From: Patescibacteria group bacterium
GTDB lineage: Bacteria; Patescibacteriota; Minisyncoccia; Sungbacterales; GWA2-42-14
Length of the DNA stretch: 5,014 nt
Assembly: GCA_018971745.1 (NCBI GenBank)
Contig: JAGXAD010000058.1
Coordinates: forward strand, 1 to 5,014
Direction of reading: 5' to 3'
In this document: positions 1 to 4,625 of the stretch, in pieces
How the letters are laid out: every line of letters begins with the position of its first letter
How positions within the stretch are numbered: the stretch's first letter is position 1
The notes under the pieces: generated by a model
Seen by the model: only the letters and a program-made list of their open reading frames with translations
Databases searched by the model: none
What the model was told of the DNA's origin: nothing
Made by a program: the position numbers and the translations under genes

Positions 1-1062
1 CATTCCCGGATACATCGGGAGCGTAATAATTGATTTGGAAACCGATTCGGTAACCGGAAGCGGAACGCGGCGGAATTTTTTTGATCGATACTGCGGCTGC
101 AAATGCACCGGCGGGTCAAAATGAACCGACGCGCCAATGCCGCGCTTGCGAAGCGCAAAAACAATTTCGTCGCGGATTTTTTCCGGCACCTGCACCGTGT
201 ACATTTGATACACATGATGCGCGCGCGGGTCGTGATGCGGCAGAAATACTCCGGAAAGCGGCTGTAGCAATTTCGTGAGAAGTGAGGCGCGTTGTCTTCG
301 CATGCGATTCATCAAATCAAGTTTTTTTAACTGTTCAACCCCGATTGCGGCCTGCACATTGGACATCCGGAAATTCAAACCGGGCAAAATCGCTTCTCGT
401 ATCCAGAATTTTTTTTGTTTTTCGCGCGAAAGAAATGATGATGCAACGCCGTGGCCCGCGATAATGCGCGCGCGCCGAGCAACGTCCGAATCGTTTGTGG
501 TAAGCATTCCGCCCTCGGCCGTTGTCATATTTTTAGTCGGGAAAAAAGAAAAACATCCGGTTCCGAACGAACCGGCTTTTTTCTTTTTCCAGGAGCCGCC
601 CGCGTTTTCCGCGGAGTCCTCAATCAAAAGCAGTTTATGTTTTTTGCAGATTTTCAAGAGCACATCCACATTCGCGGTAGCGCCGCCGAAATGCACAACC
701 ATAATTGCTTCGGTTTTTTTGTTAATGGCGGCCTCAACCGATTGCGGGTCAAACATGCAGGTTTTTTGCTCAATATCCGCAAAAACCGGATGCGCTCCTG
801 CTCGAAGAATAGCGTTTGCGGACGCCATATGCGTAAACGACGGCACAATCACCTCTCCCTCAATGCGGTTTGCCTCAACGGCAAGCTGCAGCGCTGACGC
901 GCAGGAATTGAGCGATACGGCATGCTTCACGCCGACGTATTTGGCAAAACGCGTTTCAAATTCGTCGTTTTTCGGGCCGTGAATCAGCCAGCCGGATTTT
1001 AACGCGTCAAGCGCGGCGCGGTATTCTTCTTTTCCTAAAAATGGTTTTGATAAGGGAATCAT
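1..1062 (-). CDS. DegT/DnrJ/EryC1/StrS family sugar aminotransferase (3' end beyond window)
   Basis: The frame is open from ATG at 1062 to the window edge, giving 354 codons. The protein begins MIPLSKPFLGKEEY, as this PLP enzyme family does. Members transfer an amino group, usually from glutamate, to a keto group on a nucleotide-linked sugar. Visible motifs are the PLP-phosphate loop NSCASAL (52-58), PSFTHMA (74-80), IEDSAENAGG (147-156) with PLP-contacting Asp149, the Schiff-base lysine Lys177 in FFPTKNMTTAEGG, and FRMSNVQAAIG (231-241). Near the end are VHLQPQYR (319-326) and LPMYPGM (348-354). These fit GDP-perosamine-synthase-like members best. Glu152 sits where many relatives have Gln or His, a variation also found in perosamine-type enzymes. 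Only about 15-30 C-terminal residues should be missing. It follows the SDR gene on the same strand, separated by a 78-bp repeat-filled spacer. No good Shine-Dalgarno precedes the start. The family is confident; the sugar substrate is unknown. Confidence 0.93.
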   Translation of the reverse strand, partial: MIPLSKPFLGKEEYRAALDALKSGWLIHGPKNDEFETRFAKYVGVKHAVSLNSCASALQLAVEANRIEGEVIVPSFTHMASANAILRAGAHPVFADIEQKTCMFDPQSVEAAINKKTEAIMVVHFGGATANVDVLLKICKKHKLLLIEDSAENAGGSWKKKKAGSFGTGCFSFFPTKNMTTAEGGMLTTNDSDVARRARIIAGHGVASSFLSREKQKKFWIREAILPGLNFRMSNVQAAIGVEQLKKLDLMNRMRRQRASLLTKLLQPLSGVFLPHHDPRAHHVYQMYTVQVPEKIRDEIVFALRKRGIGASVHFDPPVHLQPQYRSKKFRRVPLPVTESVSKSIITLPMYPGM

Positions 1063-1074
1063 AATCGCTTCGCT

Positions 1075-1126
1075 CAAATGCAAAATGCAAAAGTCAAAAT
1101 GCAAAATTTTTGAATTTTGAATTTAT
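1075..1126. repeat. Inverted array of A-rich heptanucleotide repeats
   Basis: Seen directly: four abutting 7-nt units at 1081-1108 with consensus CAAAATG (unit two reads CAAAAGT, unit four CAAAATT), preceded by a 6-nt variant at 1075-1080. The same unit then recurs in the opposite orientation at 1106-1112, 1113-1119 and, degenerate, 1120-1126. TCAAAAT at 1094-1100 pairs perfectly with ATTTTGA at 1114-1120, so the array can fold back. It fills most of the spacer between the SDR stop (1141) and the DegT start (1062), so it would lie in the DegT leader if the two are co-transcribed. Function unknown. A-rich low-complexity spacers of this kind are, in my experience, frequent in Patescibacteria, but that is recollection and not proof. 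Confidence 0.7.
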
Positions 1127-1140
1127 CGCAATCCTTAATC

Positions 1141-2106
1141 TTATTGACAAAACGCTTTATAATCTTCAATGTATTTTTTTATGCCGTCTTCCAAAGAATA
1201 CTTTGGCGCAAAGCCAAGCATGTTTCGCGCTTTCGTAATATCCAAGGCGCCGCGCTCCGGACGGGTCATATCAGCTTCCTCGTACTTCAACTCAACATTA
1301 GGAAAATACTGTTTTACAATCTCCGCGTATTCACGAATTGCCCGCCCTTCTCCGCGCGCAATGTTAAATGTTTCGTTTGCGCCTTCAGGCTTGGTAAGTG
1401 CGAGAAAAAAACCTTGAGCCGTATCGTCAACATAGGTAAAATCAATTTTTGAAACGCCGCCTCCGTGCAGAATAATCGGACGCCTGTGAAACGCGTTCTC
1501 AATCATAATTTGCGAAACGCGCTGATTGATGTCGCCGAATCCGTACACCGCCGTCGGCCGGATAATGGTATAGGGAATGCCAAGCTCCGCGCAATAGGTC
1601 TTGGTTAAAAGTTCCCCGGAAAGTTTGGAAGCCCCGTAAATGTCAAACGGATTTTGCGGATGATTTTCGTCAGCCGGCGCGTACTGGAAATTTCCGTAAA
1701 TAAAACTTGACGAGGTAAACACAAACCGCTCCGGATGCTCAAGCGCCCGCAGCGCCTCAAGCGTATTCACCAAGCCGTCCGAATTAATGGCGGCCGCCTC
1801 TTCCGGATACAAGGACGACTCCTTGGCTGACGCGGTTGCGGCAAAATGCACCACAATGTGCGGCTGATGTTTTTCCAATGCTCGAGCGAGATGCCGCTGA
1901 TAGCGGATGTCGCCGCGCTCCATAATTACTTGGCCTCGATGTTCCCGGAAGCGCCAGCGCAGCATATCCTGATAATCGGAAACAAACGGGTCAATAAAAT
2001 TCACAAACGCGTCGTAAATCACGACTTCGTATCCGGCATCAACCAGCAATTTTGAAAGGCGGGACCCGATAAATCCGGCTCCGCCGATTAAAAAAACTTT
2101 TTTCAT
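1141..2106 (-). CDS. NAD-dependent epimerase/dehydratase (extended SDR, sugar-nucleotide enzyme)
   Basis: The 321-residue product has the normal length for extended short-chain dehydrogenases acting on nucleotide sugars. Seen: the Rossmann loop GGAGFIG (8-14), Asp32 after the second strand for the adenine ribose, GD at 65-66, HFAA (87-90), SSS (132-134) with the catalytic Ser/Thr, the active-site pair Tyr157/Lys161 in YGASK, RP at 183-184, YVDD (225-228), and a C-terminal segment DITKARNMLGFAPKYSLEDG typical of UDP-hexose 4-epimerase-like members. The reaction would be epimerisation or dehydration of an NDP-sugar in the cytoplasm; which one cannot be decided here. It could supply the keto sugar for the DegT aminotransferase downstream. 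The MKKVFLIGG start is canonical and overlaps the GIY-YIG stop as ATGA (2106-2103). The only Shine-Dalgarno-like sequence is GGGG ending three bases before ATG, inside one arm of the inverted repeat, which suggests translational coupling. Confidence 0.94.
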   Translation of the reverse strand: MKKVFLIGGAGFIGSRLSKLLVDAGYEVVIYDAFVNFIDPFVSDYQDMLRWRFREHRGQVIMERGDIRYQRHLARALEKHQPHIVVHFAATASAKESSLYPEEAAAINSDGLVNTLEALRALEHPERFVFTSSSFIYGNFQYAPADENHPQNPFDIYGASKLSGELLTKTYCAELGIPYTIIRPTAVYGFGDINQRVSQIMIENAFHRRPIILHGGGVSKIDFTYVDDTAQGFFLALTKPEGANETFNIARGEGRAIREYAEIVKQYFPNVELKYEEADMTRPERGALDITKARNMLGFAPKYSLEDGIKKYIEDYKAFCQ

Positions 2107-2375
2107 TTACCCCGTGAGATAATATTAAAAAGATAATTGCGCAAACGATTTTTAATGTATCGTTTTCCCCAAGCAGTTTTTAAATATACTTCTCTTTTTC
2201 TTGCATCAGAGCGATGAACACACGCTTCATAATAAACCAACGTAAGCGGCACCCTCTTCCTTGTAGAAAATACCAAGCCAGCATTATGTTCAGAAAATCG
2301 TTTGCGCAAATTATTGGTTAAACCAACGTAAAATTTTTTATCTTGTTCCGATTGTAAAACATACACATATTCCAT
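2103..2375 (-). CDS. Stand-alone GIY-YIG endonuclease-domain protein
   Basis: The 90-residue product is one complete GIY-YIG domain. Seen: the GIY strand YVYVL (3-7), the YIG strand YVG (16-18), catalytic-type Arg26 in NLRKRFSEH (22-30), His30, YYEA (48-51), the metal-binding-type Glu62 in KREVYLK (60-66), then GKRYIKNRLRNYL (70-82). It resembles the small single-domain members (UPF0213/YhbQ-type and SLX1-like) abundant in Bacteroidetes and CPR genomes; their role is poorly known, but related domains cut DNA in repair and in homing elements. Nothing ties it to glycan synthesis. It starts 19 bp after the GT2 stop and overlaps the SDR start by ATGA. GC is about 34% by hand count against about 50% nearby. 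Both flanks are perfect inverted repeats, and its last residues ISRGK are encoded by one arm. I infer an acquired, possibly mobile gene. The family call is firm; mobility is not shown. Confidence 0.93.
   Translation of the reverse strand: MEYVYVLQSEQDKKFYVGLTNNLRKRFSEHNAGLVFSTRKRVPLTLVYYEACVHRSDARKREVYLKTAWGKRYIKNRLRNYLFNIISRGK
2106..2121. repeat. Outer inverted repeat, left arm (perfect 16 bp)
   Basis: TTTACCCCGTGAGATA on the plus strand is the exact reverse complement of 2391-2406. Looking inward, a further 12 bases match 9 of 12 without gaps, giving about 25 of 28 over 2106-2133. This arm encodes the last five codons of the GIY-YIG protein (ISRGK) and touches the first base of the SDR start codon. 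It also contains the only GGGG that could act as the SDR ribosome-binding site. Confidence 0.9.
2137..2152. repeat. Inner inverted repeat, left arm (perfect 16 bp)
   Basis: TTGCGCAAACGATTTT is the exact reverse complement of 2294-2309. It lies in the codons for residues 75-80 (KNRLRN) of the GIY-YIG protein. The first eight bases, TTGCGCAA, are themselves a palindrome. Confidence 0.88.
2233..2245. repeat. 13-bp direct repeat, copy 1
   Basis: TAAACCAACGTAA occurs here and at 2319-2331, 86 bp apart. This copy covers codons 44-48 (LTLVY) of the GIY-YIG gene and is read in a different frame from the other copy, so protein similarity does not explain the identity. Confidence 0.75.
2294..2309. repeat. 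Inner inverted repeat, right arm (perfect 16 bp)
   Basis: AAAATCGTTTGCGCAA is the partner of 2137-2152. It encodes residues 23-27 (LRKRF), including the catalytic-type Arg26. It contains most of the 10-bp palindrome TTTGCGCAAA (2301-2310). A second palindrome, TTGGTT-A-AACCAA, follows at 2314-2326. Confidence 0.88.
2319..2331. repeat. 13-bp direct repeat, copy 2
   Basis: Second copy of TAAACCAACGTAA. On the minus strand it encodes the YIG-motif residues YVGL (16-19). Its first six bases overlap the TTGGTTAAACCAA palindrome. Confidence 0.75.
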
Positions 2376-2390
2376 AATTCTTTATAAAAC

Positions 2391-2406
2391 TATCTCACGG
2401 GGTAAA
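2391..2406. repeat. Outer inverted repeat, right arm (perfect 16 bp)
   Basis: TATCTCACGGGGTAAA is the partner of 2106-2121. On the minus strand it encodes the last residues of the GT2 protein (FTP) and its TGA stop, then four more bases toward the GIY-YIG start. Confidence 0.9.
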
Positions 2407-3126
2407 CTTGTATCTTCCGCTATGCACCCGCCACCATGCGGGAAACATCTCAAATGCGCTCGTAACCGCCTTAAACCTTCCGTACTTTGAAACACCGCGC
2501 GTGCGCAAAATGTGTCGCACGCCAACTTCGGCGCACGCTGATTTTCGCAAACCGCGCGTGCGCAGGATCGGATACAAATAGCGATGATCATTGTCGGTCA
2601 AAGGCAGACCGCGCACCATTGCGGTTACAAAAGAAGTGTAATTTGATGCGTTGTCCTTGAACGGACTCAAAAAAAATAACTTCATCAAAACATTATACGC
2701 CCGCGACTGCCATACGATAAGCCCCTCGTGTTTCCGGTCAATCCGCACCCCGTTTACCATCTGGTACCCCTCTTTCATTTTTTCAAGAAAGAGCGGAATG
2801 TCCTCGGGCAATACTTCAAGATCAGAATCCATCGTAATCACAATCTCGCCACGCGCCGCGTCAAATCCGGATTTAAACGCTCCGGTCTGGCCGCGGCTTT
2901 TGTCATGATGAATGTATCGCACATGCGGAAAATCATTTGCCCACCGCTTGATAATGTCAGCGCTTTTGTCCGTGCTTGCGTCATCAACCAAAATCAATTC
3001 AAACGCACTTTGATTTTTAAGATCAAAAGCGTTATAATAATCTGACAAAGTTTTATTGGAACGGCGAATCAATTCATCCATATTCCCTTCTTCATTGTGC
3101 ACCGGAAATACGACGGATAATTTCAT
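2395..3126 (-). CDS. Glycosyltransferase family 2, dolichyl-phosphate-mannose-synthase-like
   Basis: The 243-residue product shows the GT-A nucleotide-sugar fold: VVFPVHNEEGN (5-15), LVDDAST (46-52), KSRGQTGAFKSGFDAARG (76-93), the metal-binding DSD at 100-102 in MDSDLEVLPEDIP, then NGVRIDRKHEG (125-135) and HILRTRGVSKYG (205-216), which match the VRxxR and HxxRxxGxSKY signatures of DPM1-type enzymes. These transfer a sugar from NDP-sugar to polyprenyl phosphate or a glycan at the inner membrane face. There is no C-terminal membrane segment, so it resembles the soluble DPM1 form more than the GtrB form. It is the first gene after the divergent promoter region and likely heads the minus-strand unit GT2, GIY-YIG, SDR, DegT. 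The start at 3126 is fixed by the family N-terminus; no clear Shine-Dalgarno is seen. Its last codons lie inside the outer inverted-repeat arm, so its C-terminus may have been altered by an insertion. Confidence 0.92.
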   Translation of the reverse strand: MKLSVVFPVHNEEGNMDELIRRSNKTLSDYYNAFDLKNQSAFELILVDDASTDKSADIIKRWANDFPHVRYIHHDKSRGQTGAFKSGFDAARGEIVITMDSDLEVLPEDIPLFLEKMKEGYQMVNGVRIDRKHEGLIVWQSRAYNVLMKLFFLSPFKDNASNYTSFVTAMVRGLPLTDNDHRYLYPILRTRGLRKSACAEVGVRHILRTRGVSKYGRFKAVTSAFEMFPAWWRVHSGRYKFTP

Positions 3127-3131
3127 ATCGC

Positions 3132-3157
3132 AAAGATTTAAAAAAAATAAAGTCTTT
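3132..3157. promoter_or_regulatory. Imperfect dyad between divergent genes
   Basis: AAAGATTTA (3132-3140) pairs with TAAAGTCTTT (3148-3157): nine base pairs with one bulged G around a loop of seven A. It sits between the GT2 start codon and the overlapping -10 boxes. It could be an operator or a GT2 leader hairpin, or simply A/T-rich chance. Confidence 0.3.
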
Positions 3158-3165
3158 CTTATTAT
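3137..3165 (+). promoter_or_regulatory. Candidate promoter for the plus-strand methyltransferase
   Basis: The -10-like TATTAT (3160-3165, 5 of 6 to consensus) lies 17 bp after TTTAAA (3137-3142, 4 of 6 to TTGACA). Predicted transcription start is near 3172, leaving a leader of about 20 nt before ATG at 3192. The region is A/T-rich, so chance matches are easy. Confidence 0.4.
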
Positions 3166-3188
3166 ACAACAATAAAAGAAAAAAACAA
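3161..3188 (-). promoter_or_regulatory. Candidate promoter for the GT2-GIY-YIG-SDR-DegT unit
   Basis: A perfect -10 box TATAAT is read on the minus strand at 3166-3161, with a poor -35 (TTGTTT, 3188-3183) 16 bp upstream. Predicted transcription start is near 3154, leaving a leader of about 28 nt before the GT2 ATG at 3126. It shares almost all -10 bases with the opposing plus-strand promoter. Confidence 0.5.
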
Positions 3189-3191
3189 CAT

Positions 3192-3803
3192 ATGACTTTC
3201 TTCAATTTTCTTAAAAAACTGCCGATTGATTTGGGACAAAAAGAAATGCGCTACAAGTCGTATGGGCGGGTTATCGCGCTACAACTTGCGGGCAACGGCA
3301 ACGGTAAAAAAGCGCTTGACGCGGGATGCGCCGAAGGGTTTTATACCGAAAAACTAAAACAGCAAGGATGGAATGTAACCGCCGTTGACAAAGAACCGAG
3401 AGAGAGAGAGAATCAAAACGCGCAAACAGTTGATTTAAACCGCGGCATTCCGTTTCTAGACAACTCGTTTGATCTCGTATGGTCAACCGAAGTCATCGCG
3501 TATCTTGACGACCCGGAATTTTTTATCCGCGAAATCAAACGGGTGCTCAAGCCGGGCGGAACATACATTATTACGACGCCCAATAACGGATTTTGGCTTG
3601 ATGCAATTTTACGCCTTATCGGCAAATCCCTTAAGAGTTTGCAGGACCAAAATCAAAAACATTTTTTTGTTTTGTCCGACGTCAAGCGATTATTTCCCAA
3701 CGAATCGCTATACGGATTTTTTCCTTACTTCCTATTGAAATTCCGCATCAAACATTTGATCGGATTTCTTTCGCCAACATTTATCGTCAAGGGGACAAAG
3801 TAA
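3192..3803 (+). CDS. Class I SAM-dependent methyltransferase
   Basis: The 203-residue product has a Methyltransf_11-type Rossmann fold: motif I ALDAGCAEGFY (41-51) binding SAM, acidic Asp66 ending strand two (VTAVDKE), Asp81, FDLVWSTEVIAYL (93-105) as motif IV, and IKRVLKPGGTYIITTPN (115-131). This layout resembles methyltransferases in O-antigen, capsule and LPS loci that methylate a sugar or small acceptor; the acceptor is unknown. The usual His of the EVIEHL-type motif is replaced by Tyr104. The C-terminal third (about 132-203) is aromatic-rich and probably forms the acceptor cap. It is the only plus-strand gene, with its own candidate promoter and a bidirectional terminator that begins at its stop codon. 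ATG at 3192 is the first in-frame start after the promoter; Met19 is a less likely alternative. A (GA)7 tract encodes residues 70-73. Confidence 0.88.
   Translation: MTFFNFLKKLPIDLGQKEMRYKSYGRVIALQLAGNGNGKKALDAGCAEGFYTEKLKQQGWNVTAVDKEPRERENQNAQTVDLNRGIPFLDNSFDLVWSTEVIAYLDDPEFFIREIKRVLKPGGTYIITTPNNGFWLDAILRLIGKSLKSLQDQNQKHFFVLSDVKRLFPNESLYGFFPYFLLKFRIKHLIGFLSPTFIVKGTK
3398..3411 (+). repeat. (GA)7 dinucleotide tract inside methyltransferase gene
   Basis: Seven GA units lie just after the SAM-binding strand-two acid and encode RERE (70-73). Gain or loss of one unit shifts the frame. Reading on, one alternative frame meets TGA at 3431-3433 and the other TAA at 3436-3438, so either change would truncate the protein near residue 80. 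Confidence 0.8.
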
Positions 3804-3839
3804 AAAAATCGCTCCGGCTAAAGTCGGAGCGATTTTTTT
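3802..3839. terminator. Bidirectional Rho-independent terminator
   Basis: The GC-rich stem pairs 3809-3818 with 3823-3832 (TCGCTCCGGC with GTCGGAGCGA, one G-U pair on the plus strand) around the loop TAAA. It is extended by an A-run at 3802-3808 facing a T-run at 3833-3839. Both strands therefore read hairpin plus U-tract. It fills the 37-bp gap between the two convergent methyltransferase stops (3803 and 3841) and should stop transcription from both sides. Confidence 0.92.
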
Positions 3840-3840
3840 C

Positions 3841-4599
3841 TTACTTCATATTTTCAAAAAGAGTCGTGCGATACAATTTCAATAAAGGCGTTATTGACAG
3901 CGTCCGGACGCCGATGTTTTTAAAATGATACTGCTCCTGCGCAATTGCTTCCACGGCCTCGGGCGCGGAAATTGGTTTTGCAAACACGGCATTAGGAATT
4001 TTTGACGAATCAAGCAACTGGCGCGTACGCGCCCGCTTGCCGAACAAAAAACCAAGACGATAATGCAAAAACCGCGTTAACGCGTTTTCCGCGGAACATC
4101 CGACAATCAACAATCCGTGCGGCGCAAGCACTCTTCGGAAATTATTCAAAACGATTTTCAGTTCATGCCCGTTAAACGCATCAAGCACGCTTAACGCAAC
4201 CACGCAATCAAACGAAGAATCCTTATACGGAAGCGACAGAAGGTCGTACTGCTCAACGGACGCGTTCGCAATGCCCCGTTTCTTCAGCATCTCGCGCGCA
4301 TACATTGCTGCCTCATTCCGTTCAACCCCGACCACTTCTTTTGCGATTGACGCCAAATGCGGAACAAAATATCCGATGCCGGTGCCCGCATCCAACACGC
4401 GGTCAAACGAACGGTCATGAAAAAGCGAAGCTGTATGACGAAATTTCCGCGTTAAAAAATAACGGCTCATTGGATCGGATTCAAAATACGCGGACGCGGA
4501 CGCTTCAACCAAACTCGTATGAAGCCGCGTTTGGGTCGGATGCTGATAATCCAGTATCGCAAAATTATTCGGGTAATCGGATTTTGTAGGAAAAATCAT
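3841..4599 (-). CDS. Class I SAM-dependent methyltransferase
   Basis: The 252-residue product has motif I VLDAGTGIGYF (68-78), Glu93 ending strand two (VVGVERN), Asp119 in YDLLSLP, SFDCVVALSVLDAF (129-142), and NFRRVLAPHGLLIVG (153-167). This is the Methyltransf_11/25 pattern with an N-terminal extension of about 65 residues and a C-terminal region of about 80 residues. The extension segment EASASAYFESDPMSRYFLTRKF resembles the start of UbiE/small-molecule-type methyltransferases. The acceptor is unknown; glycan or lipid-linked sugar is suggested only by neighbours. It follows the GT39-like gene by 26 bp and ends at the shared terminator, so these two probably form the end of a separate operon entering from the right. 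ATG at 4599 is the first in-frame start; no clear Shine-Dalgarno precedes it, and Met44 is possible but would drop conserved-looking sequence. It is not obviously a duplicate of the plus-strand methyltransferase. Confidence 0.88.
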   Translation of the reverse strand: MIFPTKSDYPNNFAILDYQHPTQTRLHTSLVEASASAYFESDPMSRYFLTRKFRHTASLFHDRSFDRVLDAGTGIGYFVPHLASIAKEVVGVERNEAAMYAREMLKKRGIANASVEQYDLLSLPYKDSSFDCVVALSVLDAFNGHELKIVLNNFRRVLAPHGLLIVGCSAENALTRFLHYRLGFLFGKRARTRQLLDSSKIPNAVFAKPISAPEAVEAIAQEQYHFKNIGVRTLSITPLLKLYRTTLFENMK

Positions 4600-4625
4600 A
4601 GAAAATAAGCACAGAAGTTATAAAA

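Larger units (their letters stand above)
2106..2406. mobile_element. Putative fold-back cassette carrying the GIY-YIG gene
   Basis: The unit is defined by the outer perfect 16-bp inverted repeat and holds almost nothing but the GIY-YIG gene. Supporting observations are low GC, nested internal inverted repeats, and clean joins to both neighbours: one arm includes the GT2 stop codon and the other abuts the SDR start codon. No target-site duplication is visible next to the arms, and there is no transposase or recombinase. It might instead be an RNA-structured operon spacer with a resident gene. Calling it mobile is inference. Confidence 0.4.

Noticed and set aside
409..416. Run of eight T as a slippage site in the aminotransferase gene
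   Set aside because: It encodes QKKF on the minus strand and similar A/T runs are scattered through the window; nothing marks it as a switch or programmed frameshift site.
466..475. Alternating GC tract (Z-DNA-like) in the aminotransferase gene
   Set aside because: It is only 10 bp and encodes ordinary Ala/Arg residues; similar runs occur by chance in this Arg/Ala-rich coding sequence.
275..982. Long plus-strand open frame of 235 codons, and a second of 148 codons at 451-897
   Set aside because: Both lie antisense to the DegT aminotransferase, whose motifs are unmistakable in the minus frame. Their translations show no recognisable domain; they are frames left open by codon bias.
2106..2406. 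CRISPR array, integron attC site, or IS element
   Set aside because: There are no regularly spaced repeats, no attC core sites and no transposase or integrase reading frame. Only the inverted repeats and the nuclease gene are present.
2106..2406. Outer inverted repeat as an ordinary transcription terminator
   Set aside because: The arms are 269 bp apart and no T-run follows the 3' arm at terminator spacing.
2382..2591. Minus-strand 69-codon open frame overlapping the GT2 gene
   Set aside because: It is an alternative frame of the GT2 3' end with no recognisable domain, while the GT2 frame carries conserved motifs up to its stop.
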